A program made the translations under genes and the position numbers. Shown one piece after another: positions 10,601 through 17,689 of a stretch of DNA of 64,000 nt (the first letter of the stretch is position 1; each line of letters opens with the position of its first letter). The notes below the pieces were generated by a model, which was not told the origin of the DNA, ran no database searches, and saw only the letters and a program-made list of their open reading frames with translations. The stretch spans positions 54,890 to 118,889 of the forward strand of contig JAHBSO010000010.1 in the NCBI GenBank assembly GCA_019639075.1. The letters are read 5' to 3'. Source of the stretch: Actinomycetota bacterium. GTDB lineage: Bacteria; Actinomycetota; Acidimicrobiia; Acidimicrobiales; Iamiaceae.

Positions 10601-11126
10601 GCCAGCGGTGCTGGGCCGCCAGCGGGTTGCCGAGCACGTCGACGTCGTCGCCCGCCGCCCACCGGCGCACGAGCTGGGGGCGGTGCAGGTGGTACCGGTC
10701 GAAGAGGTCGGCGATGCGGCGGGCCTGCCCGTAGCCCAGGCGCTCGCGGCCGAAGCGCTGGACGAGCGGGTCGTCGTCGTCGGGGACGTCGGGGTCGAAC
10801 CCGTCGGTGAGCACGGCCAGCACCGTCCACACCAACCGCTCCACCGCCCACGGATCCGGGTCGTCACCCGGGCGCCCCGCCGCCAACACCTTCGAGCGAA
10901 GCGTGCCGGGGAACGCAGAGGTGAGGTTGGCGGCCACGCCGTCGCCCCGACCGGGCGACCCGGCCCCGAGGTGGCGGGCCAGCTCGAGCCAGAGCCACGA
11001 GCGCATGCCGGCGCTCGGCGTGGCGATCCACTCGGGCGCCATCGGGTCTGAGGGCGCGGCGCGCAACACGTCGGCCAGCCGCTCGGCGAGCGGCTCGGCA
11101 CGGTCGGCGACGGTCACGTGGAGCAC
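7695..11126 (-). CDS. recC: Exodeoxyribonuclease V gamma subunit RecC
   Basis: The Chi-recognising, helicase-like but catalytically inactive subunit of RecBCD; 1143 residues. The opening VLHVTVADRAEPLAERLADVL and the block TPSAGMRSWLWLELARHLG are typical of RecC, as is LQFHTAFGRRRQVDVARDAIL-like text near residue 355 and the C-terminal KPRYRLAAWIELLAL and GWARYVWQRYE. The GTG at 11126 is chosen because it lies 7 bases after a TACCGT box and matches the usual RecC N-terminus; a TTG ten codons upstream is the alternative. First gene of the recCBD operon. Actinobacteria commonly carry AdnAB; RecBCD here is therefore worth noting but not unusual for the group inferred. Confidence 0.94.
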   Translation of the reverse strand: MLHVTVADRAEPLAERLADVLRAAPSDPMAPEWIATPSAGMRSWLWLELARHLGAGSPGRGDGVAANLTSAFPGTLRSKVLAAGRPGDDPDPWAVERLVWTVLAVLTDGFDPDVPDDDDPLVQRFGRERLGYGQARRIADLFDRYHLHRPQLVRRWAAGDDVDVLGNPLAAQHRWQPHVWRQVRERIGSPSPPELLPHLLREVEAGSLQLDLPDRLSLFGLPVLPGGSGFVDLATAVAVHRDVHLFLLDPSPACSDLVRADVASHERPSVRRRADDATADLIDHPLLRSWARLPRETAVLLADAEAAGFPEATRLRTADDGGASTLLGQVQADLRAGRAPAGAFARAEDDRSFQFHTAFGRRRQVDVARDAILHALADDPTLSEDDILVVCPSVEDMAPLIAAGFGPSAGRDPASGGVIPPTEPGAPPLRYRIVDRSIGRDNTVVAGLDLLLELLPGRFDAVAVQDLVAQPAVRERYRFSDDDLARIADWVDVASVRWGLDAEHRVPFGVPATVRTNTWGAALDRLLLGATLPDDDLAVTLGEVVPIGIEGDDVDLAGRLADLVHRLRELVDEVDDPRPLAGWLALFTRAVDTLLAPPFDDQRQGESVRRVLTQIAEQAADAPGVEELPLTFADVRRLLRERLADAPGRPPFFRGGVTVTSPESLRWVPHRVVVLLGMDQTAFTTPAGDGDDLAATTPLVGDREPRADRRLSLLETILSTGDRLVVIRDGRDLSTNREVPAAVVVAELLDTVGATLAGTDDPAKLETSHPRQAFDERNFVPGGLSVATAWSHDPTARLAAEARRHRQQEHLPFLAEPLPALDPDTFELSELIDAVCDPVSSFVRRRLQVQLSPAADAIPIQLPVDVVGLDKWKVGDRLLAAIRRGLDPQEWLLNEQRRGRLPSGALGDVSTSGIIAEIGVLSDAIERLHIGAVDLGATSIDLVLDDGTRVVGSVDHAFDEGPQGPAHIGFGRMKPRYRLAAWIELLALVATDPERPWRSVVLNQDKGKEQLVDLRPSGDDPAARRADALGGLAVALEVARRARCEPLPMFPNLTYAVHEADKVGKRALRKEWQGHQGWADGDKPIARLAFGDRDLDDLYAITRRDDDPFEDAGRLEGWARYVWQRYESTTVDAALLAAAEADA

Positions 11127-11133
11127 GGGACCG

Positions 11134-11139
11134 ACGGTA
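11134..11139 (-). promoter_or_regulatory. -10 box TACCGT for recCBD
   Basis: TACCGT on the minus strand, 7 bases before the GTG of recC. It supports that start and a leaderless recCBD transcript. Confidence 0.5.
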
Positions 11140-11177
11140 CCCGGGCCCTGTGACAAGCACGGGTTGACCCCTCGGGC

Positions 11178-11225
11178 TTTCCCCTGTGGTTCTGCACCGT
11201 GCCCGGTGCAGGATCACAGGGGAAA
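11178..11225. repeat. Long hairpin repeat, copy 1
   Basis: Inverted repeat with 21-base arms (11178-11198 and 11205-11225) and a 6-base loop. The left arm starts TTTCCCCTGTGG. Two positions do not pair as Watson-Crick but would form G-U pairs in RNA read from the plus strand. It lies between the end of the P450 gene and the recC promoter. A second copy at 24979-25026 lies between two divergent starts, so this is a repeat family rather than a simple terminator. Confidence 0.85.
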
Positions 11226-11239
11226 CACGAAGGGCCAGG

Positions 11240-12451
11240 TCAGGCGGGGGTGAGGCGGACCGGGAGGTGCTTGATGCCGTTGATGAAGTTGGACCGGAGC
11301 CGCTCGGCCGGCGCCGTCTGCTCCCAGGTCGCCTGGCGCAGCAGCTCGGCGAAGACCACCTTCATCTCGGCCCGGGCCAGGTTGGCCCCGAGGCAGAAGT
11401 GCGGCCCGCCACCGCCGAAGGCGACGTGGCCCGAGTGCAGGTTCGGCGTGCGCCGCACCCGGAACTCGTACGGGTCCTCGAACACCGTCTCGTCCCGGTT
11501 CGCCGACATGTGCCAGAACACGACCGCCTCGTCCTCGCCGATCTCGGTGCCGGCGATCGTCACCGGCCTCGTCGTCTGGCGGCGGAACTGCATCACCGGG
11601 CTCGCCCACCGCAGGATCTCCTCGATCCCCGGGTCGAGCGCGTCGGGATCGTCCCGGAGGATCTGCTGCTGCTCCGGGTGCTCCAGGAGCGCCAGCATCC
11701 CGTGGCTGATCGCGTTGCGGGTCGTCTCGTTGCCGGCGACCGCCAGCAGCATGAAGAACAGGTTGAACTCGAGCTCGTCGAGCCGCTCGCCGTCGACCTC
11801 GGCGGCCAGCAGCGCCGACGCGATGTCGTCCCGGGGGTTGGCCCGGCGGTCGTCGGCCAACGCCTGGGAGTAGGCGAACATCTCCATCGCCGCCGCGCCG
11901 GCGGCGTCGGCGTCGAGCTGGTACTCGGGGTCCTCGGAGCCGACCATCCGGTTCGACAGGTCGAAGATGATGCGCCGGTCCTCGCGGGGCACGCCGAGGA
12001 ACTCGGCGATCGCGATGAGCGGCAGCTCGGCCGCCACCTGGTCGACGAAGTCCACCTCACCGGACTCGACCGCCCGGGCCACGATCTGCTCGGCCTCCTC
12101 GGCCAGGTGCTCCTGGAGGCCCCGGATCATCTTCGGGGTGAACCCCTTGTTGACGATCTTGCGGAGCTTCGTGTGCTCCGGCGGATCCATGTTCAGCATC
12201 ATCATCCGCTGCTGCTCGAGCGACGCCGGGTCGTCGAAGTCGAGCAGGGCGGTCCGTTCCCACGACGAGAACGAGCCGGCGTCGCGGTTGACCGTCACCA
12301 GGTCCTCGTGGCGGACCACGCACCAGTAGCGGCTGTCACCGTCCTCGTGCAACGACACCGGTGCCTCGCGGCGCAGCTCGGCGAACCGCTCGTGCGGCAC
12401 GCCCGGCACGTAGGTGTCGGGGTCGAACAGGTCGACGTGGTCGAGGTCCAT
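11240..12451 (-). CDS. Cytochrome P450
   Basis: Soluble bacterial haem monooxygenase of 403 residues. The I-helix motif is AGNETT (acid-alcohol pair replaced by Glu-Thr-Thr as in many CYP), the K-helix ExxR is EEILR, and the haem loop FGGGGPHFCLGANLAR carries the proximal ligand Cys353. The MNMDPPEHTKLRKIVNKGF block and SNRMVGSEDPEY resemble the steroid- and terpene-oxidising CYP124/125/142 group, but the substrate cannot be told from sequence. No ferredoxin or ferredoxin reductase gene lies nearby, so electron partners must come from elsewhere. A GGAGGA Shine-Dalgarno and a TAGCGT box lie upstream; the promoter region is shared with the divergent membrane-protein gene. Confidence 0.93.
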   Translation of the reverse strand: MDLDHVDLFDPDTYVPGVPHERFAELRREAPVSLHEDGDSRYWCVVRHEDLVTVNRDAGSFSSWERTALLDFDDPASLEQQRMMMLNMDPPEHTKLRKIVNKGFTPKMIRGLQEHLAEEAEQIVARAVESGEVDFVDQVAAELPLIAIAEFLGVPREDRRIIFDLSNRMVGSEDPEYQLDADAAGAAAMEMFAYSQALADDRRANPRDDIASALLAAEVDGERLDELEFNLFFMLLAVAGNETTRNAISHGMLALLEHPEQQQILRDDPDALDPGIEEILRWASPVMQFRRQTTRPVTIAGTEIGEDEAVVFWHMSANRDETVFEDPYEFRVRRTPNLHSGHVAFGGGGPHFCLGANLARAEMKVVFAELLRQATWEQTAPAERLRSNFINGIKHLPVRLTPA

Positions 12452-12540
12452 GAGTCAGCTGTCCTCCGGCGGTTGGAACAGGTTCTCGTCTCGCGGACGC
12501 TACCCGTCGATCGCCCCCCGCGATACGCGATGCTCCCCGG

Positions 12541-13140
12541 ATGACCTCCACCCCTGCGCCCGGTCCGCCGGGGCCCACCGCGACGACGATCCGCTGGGAC
12601 GTCGACCCCAACGTGTTCCCTCCGGAGGTGGAGTTTCGGACGGCCGCCGCGGCCCAGGCCACGGTGATCAAGGCTCGGCGATCCGTCATGGAACAGATCG
12701 TCCTGCCCCTGGTGATGGTGCTCGTCATGATCGCGCCCGCGGCACTCGGCCATCCCGAGACGACGTTCGGTGCGATCATCGCGATCTTCCTCTTCACGGC
12801 CCTCGCATTGATCATCAAGAACATCCAGCTCTCGACCATTGGGGCCGACCTCGGTTCGAGACCGTGGAGCTCGACATCGACCGACGTCGTCGCCGACGCA
12901 ACCGGATTTCGGATCTCGAACCCGTGGTCCGACGGGTGGGTCACCTGGCACCACGTCCAGAGTGTGATCCCGAACGACGACTCGGTCGCCCTCGTCCTGT
13001 GGGGCTACGCGACGCACGTGTTCCCGTTCGCGGCGGTCACGACCGGTCAGAGCCCGGCGGACGTCGTGGCGACCATCGAGGGCTGGGTGGCCTCGGCCAA
13101 CGCCACCGAGGGCCCGCCCGGATGGACCGGCAGTGTCTGA
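12541..13140 (+). CDS. Small membrane protein, YcxB-like C-terminus
   Basis: A 199-residue protein of unknown function. After a Pro-rich N-terminus it has two adjacent membrane segments (residues about 54-72, IVLPLVMVLVMIAPAAL, and 78-96, FGAIIAIFLFTALALII), then a soluble tail with the pattern GFRISNPWSDGWVTWHHVQSV followed by LVLWGYATHVFPFAAV. That tail resembles the YcxB-type domain, in which a bound residue pair follows a Trp-rich strand; this is an inference. It overlaps the next GNAT gene by 8 bases, so the two are coupled. Confidence 0.75.
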   Translation: MTSTPAPGPPGPTATTIRWDVDPNVFPPEVEFRTAAAAQATVIKARRSVMEQIVLPLVMVLVMIAPAALGHPETTFGAIIAIFLFTALALIIKNIQLSTIGADLGSRPWSSTSTDVVADATGFRISNPWSDGWVTWHHVQSVIPNDDSVALVLWGYATHVFPFAAVTTGQSPADVVATIEGWVASANATEGPPGWTGSV

Positions 13141-13753
13141 TGCCGACGGCCGACCGTCGTCGCCGGAGGACCGGCCGGTGAGCGGCCCGGGCTCCAGCCC
13201 GGATCCGGTCGAGGTCGTCGTCGCGCCGGTCGCCGGCACCGCCGTCAACGATCCGAGCCTGCGGGACCAACTGCTCGACCTCTGGGTGGCAGTCACCGAC
13301 GCCGGCGGTTCGGTGGGCTTCGCGGCACCGGCCGACCCGACCGCGATCGCCGCCGCCCTCGACGCCGAGCTGGCCCTCGTCCGGGACGGCCGCCACCTGC
13401 TCGGCGTCGTGCGCTCGGACGACCGGGTGATCGCGGTCGGCTACCTGTGGGGCCGGGGCAACCCGTTGTTCGCCCACTGGCGGACGGTCATGCGCCTCAT
13501 GGTCCACCCCGATCACCAGGGCACGGGTCTCGGTGGTCGACTGCTGGAAGGTCTGCACGATCTCGCCCGGGACGACGGATGCGAGCACGTGGTCCTGTCG
13601 ATCCGAGGCGGCGAGGGGCTGGAGTCGTTCTACGAGCGCCACGGCTACCACGAGGTCGGCCGTCATCCGGGCGCCGTGCGCATGCCCGACGGCACCGACC
13701 GCGACGAGATCATGTTCCTGCGCCCGCTCCCACCCGGCATGCTGAGCCGATGA
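13133..13753 (+). CDS. GNAT family N-acetyltransferase
   Basis: A 206-residue GNAT with an extended disordered N-terminus. Acetyl-CoA binding motif A is MRLMVHPDHQGTGLGGRLL, and the C-terminal part has SFYERHGYHEVGRHPGAVR. The GTG start overlaps the end of the membrane-protein gene (GTGTCTGA), and its stop overlaps the start of the next GNAT (ATGA), making a three-gene unit. The acceptor substrate is unknown. Confidence 0.88.
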   Translation: MSDADGRPSSPEDRPVSGPGSSPDPVEVVVAPVAGTAVNDPSLRDQLLDLWVAVTDAGGSVGFAAPADPTAIAAALDAELALVRDGRHLLGVVRSDDRVIAVGYLWGRGNPLFAHWRTVMRLMVHPDHQGTGLGGRLLEGLHDLARDDGCEHVVLSIRGGEGLESFYERHGYHEVGRHPGAVRMPDGTDRDEIMFLRPLPPGMLSR

Positions 13754-14262
13754 CGGTGATCATCCGGGCGGCCACCCACGATGACCACGACGCGATCACG
13801 GCGCTGCACAACGTGCTGATCCCGACCACGACCACCGAGTGGCGCGACGAGCCCCACGACCCGGCCGACCGGGCCGCGTGGATGGCCGCCAAGGCCGAGC
13901 GAGGGTTCCCCGTGTTGGTCGCCGACGAAGGCGGCACCGTCGTCGGGTGGGCCACCTACGGGGACTTCCGGGACTCGATCGTCCGGCCGGGCTACCGGTT
14001 CACCGTCGAGCACACGATCCATGTCGCCGAGACCCACTGGGGCACGGGGGTCGCCTCGCAGCTCATCGAGGCGTTGGTCGCCGAGGCCGAGGCGGCCGGG
14101 CTGCGGGTGATGGTCGGTGCGCTCGACGGCGACAACGAGCGGTCGATCCGGTTCCACGAGCGGCACGGCTTCGTCGTCACCGCCCGGATGCCGGGCATCG
14201 GCGAGAAGTTCGGTCGCCGTCTCGACCTCGTCCTCCTCCAGCGCGAGCTCCACCCGGGTTGA
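13750..14262 (+). CDS. GNAT acetyltransferase of the phosphinothricin acetyltransferase type
   Basis: A 170-residue GNAT. The N-terminus IRAATHDDHDAITALHNVLI, the GFPVLVADEGGTVVGWATYGDFR strand pair, the motif VEHTIHVAETHWGTGVASQLI and the ending NERSIRFHERHGFVVTARMP-IGEKFGR follow the PAT/MnaT subfamily, whose members acetylate phosphinothricin, methionine sulfone or related small amines. The ATG at 13750 overlaps the preceding stop. Whether the true substrate is an amino-acid analogue cannot be read from the sequence. Confidence 0.85.
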   Translation: MTVIIRAATHDDHDAITALHNVLIPTTTTEWRDEPHDPADRAAWMAAKAERGFPVLVADEGGTVVGWATYGDFRDSIVRPGYRFTVEHTIHVAETHWGTGVASQLIEALVAEAEAAGLRVMVGALDGDNERSIRFHERHGFVVTARMPGIGEKFGRRLDLVLLQRELHPG

Positions 14263-14265
14263 CGG

Positions 14266-14429
14266 CCTTTCGACTTCGGTCGCTGCGCTCCCTCCGCTCA
14301 AGGAACAGGAGGGGGAGCGCCTTTCGACTCGCTCCGCTCGCTCAAGGAACAGGAGGGGGCGCCTTTCGACTCGCTCCGCTCGCTCAAGGAACAGGAGGGG
14401 CGCTGCGCTCGCTCGAGGAACAGGATCGG
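14266..14429. repeat. Dispersed repeat cluster, three direct copies
   Basis: Copies of the CCTTTCGACTCGCTCCGCTC element begin at 14266, 14320 and 14362, each ending near AAGGAACAGGAGGGG; copies two and three are 42 bases apart and nearly identical. It fills the gap between the GNAT genes and the clgR promoter. Confidence 0.9.
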
Positions 14430-14433
14430 CCGG

Positions 14434-14439
14434 TACGCT
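14434..14439 (+). promoter_or_regulatory. -10 box TACGCT for the clgR-like gene
   Basis: TACGCT 6 bases before the ATG at 14446; spacing fits a leaderless transcript. Confidence 0.5.
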
Positions 14440-14445
14440 CGTCGC

Positions 14446-14772
14446 ATGTCGAGCGAGAACGTGGTGCCGCTGTTCGACCGGTCGTCGGACGAGGACGCCG
14501 AGACCCCGACGCTGCCGGAGGCCATCGGCGACGTACTCCGCGAGGAGCGCACCGAGCAGGAGCGCACGCTGGTCGACGTGGCCCGCGAGGCGGCCGTGTC
14601 GGTGCCGTACCTGTCCGAGGTCGAGCGGGGGCGCAAGGAGGTGTCGTCGACGGTGCTCGTGGCGATCGCCGACGCCCTCGACCTCCCCCTCCCCGTCGTG
14701 CTCGACCGCGTGGCCGACCGCCTACGCGTCGGGGTGCAGTGCCGTGCGAGCCTGCATCTCCTGGCCGCCTGA
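14446..14772 (+). CDS. clgR: XRE-family regulator, ClgR-like, with C-terminal Leu-Ala-Ala
   Basis: A 108-residue DNA-binding protein with one Cro/C1-type helix-turn-helix ([52 protein letters not shown]). The [15 protein letters not shown] recognition block is that of ClgR, the actinobacterial activator of clp and lon genes. It lies tail-to-tail with two clpP genes, which supports the call. The protein ends LHLLAA; in Streptomyces ClgR and ssrA-tagged proteins a terminal Ala-Ala is a signal for Clp proteolysis, so the regulator is probably degraded by the protease it controls. Its last 51 bases overlap the end of clpP on the other strand. Gene name is by analogy. Confidence 0.8.
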   Translation: MSSENVVPLFDRSSDEDAETPTLPEAIGDVLREERTEQERTLVDVAREAAVSVPYLSEVERGRKEVSSTVLVAIADALDLPLPVVLDRVADRLRVGVQCRASLHLLAA

Positions 14773-15357
14773 CACCGCGGCCACCGCGTCGACGATGCCG
14801 TAGTCGACCGCCTCCGCGCCCTTGAGGACGAGCGTGCGGTCGATGTCGTGGTGCACCTGTTCGACCGACCGTCCCGTGTGGGCGGCCAACAGCTCCTCCC
14901 ACTCCCGCCGGGTCCGTCCGAGCTCGGCCGCCTCGACGGCGAGGTCGCTGAGCGCACCCCGCCGGACGTCGCTGTGCGGCTGGTCGAGCACCACACGGGC
15001 GTGCTCCAGGATCGTGCGCTTCCCCGGCGCGCCGGCCGCAAGCAGGATCCCGGCCGTCGACCCGGCCTGACCGACGCAGATGGTCGCCACGTCCGGACCC
15101 ACGTGGCGCATCGTGTCGTAGATGGCGAGCGTCGCGGTCGACGAGCCGCCCGGCGAGTTCAGGTACAGGTGGATGTCGTGGTCGGGACTGCTCGCCGCGA
15201 GGTGCAGGAGCTGGGCGATCACGACGTTGGCGACGCCGTCGTCGATCGGCGTGCCGACGAACACGATGCGCTCGCTCAGCAGGCGGCTGTAGATGTCCGA
15301 CACCCGCTCACCGCGGGCGGTCGACTCGATGACGCTCGGGATCGTGTAGCTGCTCAC
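14722..15357 (-). CDS. clpP: ClpP-family subunit with degenerate catalytic triad
   Basis: A 211-residue ClpP paralogue. The N-terminal [39 protein letters not shown] and [15 protein letters not shown] blocks are clear, with the nucleophile Ser100 in place. The usual IHQP His is Asp125 (VVLDQP), and the usual catalytic Asp position (ERD-R-F in E. coli) is Thr175 (IDRTLVL). The subunit is therefore probably inactive as a peptidase and may serve a structural or regulatory role in a mixed tetradecamer, as ClpR does in cyanobacteria and plastids. The GTG start overlaps the stop of the intact clpP upstream, so both are made from one message. The gene end overlaps clgR by 51 bases. Confidence 0.9.
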   Translation of the reverse strand: MSSYTIPSVIESTARGERVSDIYSRLLSERIVFVGTPIDDGVANVVIAQLLHLAASSPDHDIHLYLNSPGGSSTATLAIYDTMRHVGPDVATICVGQAGSTAGILLAAGAPGKRTILEHARVVLDQPHSDVRRGALSDLAVEAAELGRTRREWEELLAAHTGRSVEQVHHDIDRTLVLKGAEAVDYGIVDAVAAVSGGQEMQARTALHPDA

Positions 15358-15974
15358 GACGACACCTCCGACCGGGCCGACGGGGTGACGCCGAAGGTGC
15401 GGCGGCCGAGGGTGGGCCGGATCTCGTCGAGGGACTCGACGATGTGGTCGACGAAGCCGTAGGCCAGCGCCTCCTCGGCGTCGAACCAGCGGTCGCGACC
15501 GACGTCCTCGGCCACCTGGTCGGGGTCCCGCCCGGTGTGGCGGGCGATGATCGAGCGCATCCGGTCGAGGGTCGTCACCATGTGCTTGGCCTGGATCTCG
15601 ACGTCGGCCGCCGACCCACCGAAGCCGGCCGATCCCTCGTGCATCAGCACCTGGGCGTTCGGCAGGGCGTACCGCTTGCCCGCGGTCCCGCCGCACAGCA
15701 CCACCTGGCCCATGCTGGCGGCGAAGCCGAGGGCCACGGTCGCCACGTCGTTGGGCACGAGCTGCATCACGTCGTAGATGGCAAGCCCGGCCATGACCGA
15801 GCCACCCGGCGAGTGCACGAACAGCGCGATGTCGGAGGTCGGGTCGTCGGCGGACAGCACGAGCAGCTGCGACACCACCCGGTTCGCCAGCTCGTCGGTC
15901 ACCTCGTCGCCGAGCACGATGATGCGCTCGTCGAGCAGCCGTTCGGTCAGTCGGTCGTCGATCGTCGTCGTCAC
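15354..15974 (-). CDS. clpP: ClpP protease subunit with intact triad
   Basis: ATP-dependent Clp protease proteolytic subunit, 206 residues. The catalytic residues are Ser87 (FAASMG), His112 (VLMHEG) and Asp161 (GRDRWF), and LFVHSPGGSVMAGLAIYDVMQ is the handle region. The GTG at 15974 gives the usual short N-terminus; a further in-frame extension runs through an upstream palindrome and looks non-coding. First gene of a two-gene clpP operon with the degenerate paralogue. The likely chaperone partners ClpX or ClpC are not in the window. Confidence 0.93.
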   Translation of the reverse strand: MTTTIDDRLTERLLDERIIVLGDEVTDELANRVVSQLLVLSADDPTSDIALFVHSPGGSVMAGLAIYDVMQLVPNDVATVALGFAASMGQVVLCGGTAGKRYALPNAQVLMHEGSAGFGGSAADVEIQAKHMVTTLDRMRSIIARHTGRDPDQVAEDVGRDRWFDAEEALAYGFVDHIVESLDEIRPTLGRRTFGVTPSARSEVSS

Positions 15975-16013
15975 GCCGACGACTCTGGCCGCGCCATCAC
16001 CGGTCGCGGTGTC

Positions 16014-16032
16014 GTTCTGCCAGAGGCAGAAC
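16014..16032. promoter_or_regulatory. Perfect palindrome upstream of the clpP operon, candidate ClgR site
   Basis: GTTCTGCCAGAGGCAGAAC: 8-base arms around AGA, perfect. Its bases lie 40-58 upstream of the clpP GTG start; if the message is leaderless (a CAGAGT -10-like box is 7 bases from the start), the site sits just above the -35 region, the position expected for an activator such as ClgR. Confidence 0.55.
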
Positions 16033-16043
16033 CGCCGAACTCG

Positions 16044-16086
16044 CCTTTCGACTCCGGTCGCTGCGCTCCCTCCGCTCAAGGAGCGG
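16044..16086. repeat. Dispersed repeat copy between methyltransferase end and clpP palindrome
   Basis: One copy of the CCTTTCGACTCCGGTCGCTG type element ending CTCAAGGAGCGGG, between the stop of the DNA methyltransferase gene and the clpP regulatory palindrome. Confidence 0.8.
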
Positions 16087-16095
16087 GAGCGCGCC

Positions 16096-17613
16096 TCAGC
16101 GGTAGGCGGTGGGCCGGTCGGGACGGCGGTCGGCGTGGCGGCCCGACGCGTAGTGCAGGAGCTGCACGACGGTGTTCGGATCCGAGAGCCGCAGCACGTC
16201 CCAGATCGGACCGTCCTGCTGGGCGGCGAGGAGGGCCTTGTACCCGGCGGTGCCGCGCTCGGGGACGTCGGTGGTCAGGAGCACGTATCGCAGCGGACGT
16301 TCACCCTCGGCGCCGGAGTGGCCGGCGGCCAGCACCGACGCCTTGCCGAGCGCCTTCCACAAGGTGTCGGTGCGCTGCAGGCCGGGGCGGCTGCTGCTGA
16401 ACGCGCCCGACACGTCGAACAGCCAGTGGTTCCGGCGAGCGTCCCGGGCCTCGAAGTTCACCTCGACGCCGACCGCCGGGAACTTCGCCTTCTCGGTGAG
16501 CTCCTCGGCGAAGCCGGTCCGGGCGAGCAGGTGCGAGGCCAGCTCCTGGGCCCGGCGGCCCTCGGCCGAGGACTTGCGTTGGAAGTCGACGAGGTCCTCG
16601 CCGACGGCGGCCTTCGTCCGCGGGAAGTCCACGAACAGCGTCGGGTCCGGCGCCGCCATCCGCTCCTCGCGCTCGCGCTCGGCCTCCTCCCTGGCAGCCT
16701 CGATCCGGGCCGTGGCGGCCTCGGCGTAGCCGGCGTCGGTGTCGAAGCCGGCGAAGCGCCGCTCGGCCCGCACCGCGGCCACCCCCGTGGAGCCCGACCC
16801 CATGAAGGGGTCGAGGACGACGTCGCCCTTGAACGTGTAGAGGTCGATCAGGCGGGCCGGCAGCCCCACCGGATAGGGCGCAGGGTGACCGACCCGGTTG
16901 GCCGACTCGGGGGCGAACTCCCACACGTCGAGCGTGAGGTCGAGGAAATCGTCCTTGCCGATCGTGCCCTCGACCGGGAGGCCCTCCGATGCCCGCTGCT
17001 TGGCCGAACGGGCCCGGTCGAAGCGGCCCTTGCTGGCCACGACGATCCGCTCGGTGAGGTCGCGCAGCACCGGGTTGCGGGGGCTGGCGAAGCTGCCCCA
17101 CGCGCAGTTCCCCCCGGCGCCGCGGGCCTTCTGCCAGATGATCTCGCCCCGCAGCAGCAGACCGAGACGGTCCTGGAGGATGTGGGTGACGTCCGCGCTC
17201 AGCGAGCGGTACGGCTTGCGACCGAGGTTGGCGACGTTGACCGCGATGCGCCCGCCCGGTTCGAGGACCCGGGCGCACTCGGCGAACACGTCGTGCAGCA
17301 TCTCGAGGTACTCGACGTAGTCGGCCGGGATCCCGCCCTCCCCGAGCGCCTCCTCGTAGGCCTTGCCGGCGAAGTACGGCGGCGACGTGACCACGAGCGC
17401 CACGGAGTTGTCGGGGAGCTCGGGCATCTTGCGGGCATCGTGGACCCAGATCTGATCGACCGCACCGTCCGCGAGCGGGGTGACCGTGTCGTCCGCGCTG
17501 AGCGTCGGCGCCCCGAACCGCTCGTAGAACCCCGACGCGTCGTGGTTCTCGCGGCGGCCGACACCGAAGTTCGACGTCGAGGTGCCGCGGCGCGCGGTCG
17601 GTCGCTGTCCCAC
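16096..17613 (-). CDS. DNA methyltransferase (N4-cytosine/N6-adenine type) with extra C-terminal domain
   Basis: A 505-residue SAM-dependent DNA methyltransferase. Catalytic motif IV is TSPPYFAGK at 76-80, and SAM-binding motif I DPFMGSGSTG follows at 268-276, the beta-class order. SPPY is most often seen in N4-cytosine enzymes but also occurs in N6-adenine ones. Beyond residue about 330 there is a 170-residue domain with GVEVNFEARDARRNHWLFDVSG, WKALGKASVLAAG and RYVLLTTDVPERG, a strand-helix-strand pattern I do not recognise. The GTG at 17613 lies 7 bases after TAGCGT. No restriction enzyme gene is next to it. Confidence 0.88.
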   Translation of the reverse strand: MGQRPTARRGTSTSNFGVGRRENHDASGFYERFGAPTLSADDTVTPLADGAVDQIWVHDARKMPELPDNSVALVVTSPPYFAGKAYEEALGEGGIPADYVEYLEMLHDVFAECARVLEPGGRIAVNVANLGRKPYRSLSADVTHILQDRLGLLLRGEIIWQKARGAGGNCAWGSFASPRNPVLRDLTERIVVASKGRFDRARSAKQRASEGLPVEGTIGKDDFLDLTLDVWEFAPESANRVGHPAPYPVGLPARLIDLYTFKGDVVLDPFMGSGSTGVAAVRAERRFAGFDTDAGYAEAATARIEAAREEAEREREERMAAPDPTLFVDFPRTKAAVGEDLVDFQRKSSAEGRRAQELASHLLARTGFAEELTEKAKFPAVGVEVNFEARDARRNHWLFDVSGAFSSSRPGLQRTDTLWKALGKASVLAAGHSGAEGERPLRYVLLTTDVPERGTAGYKALLAAQQDGPIWDVLRLSDPNTVVQLLHYASGRHADRRPDRPTAYR

Positions 17614-17620
17614 GTCGGCA

Positions 17621-17626
17621 ACGCTA
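17621..17626 (-). promoter_or_regulatory. -10 box TAGCGT for the DNA methyltransferase gene
   Basis: TAGCGT on the minus strand, 7 bases before the GTG at 17613; it decides that start over longer in-frame options. Confidence 0.5.
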
Positions 17627-17689
17627 CCCGAGGGGTCTGACAACACCGCGCGTACGTTCGTTCGCGCGCTCCGCGCGAACACGCAGCGG

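Noticed and set aside
15975..16079. N-terminal extension of the intact ClpP
   Set aside because: It would run through the perfect palindrome and part of a dispersed repeat, and is not like any ClpP N-terminus.
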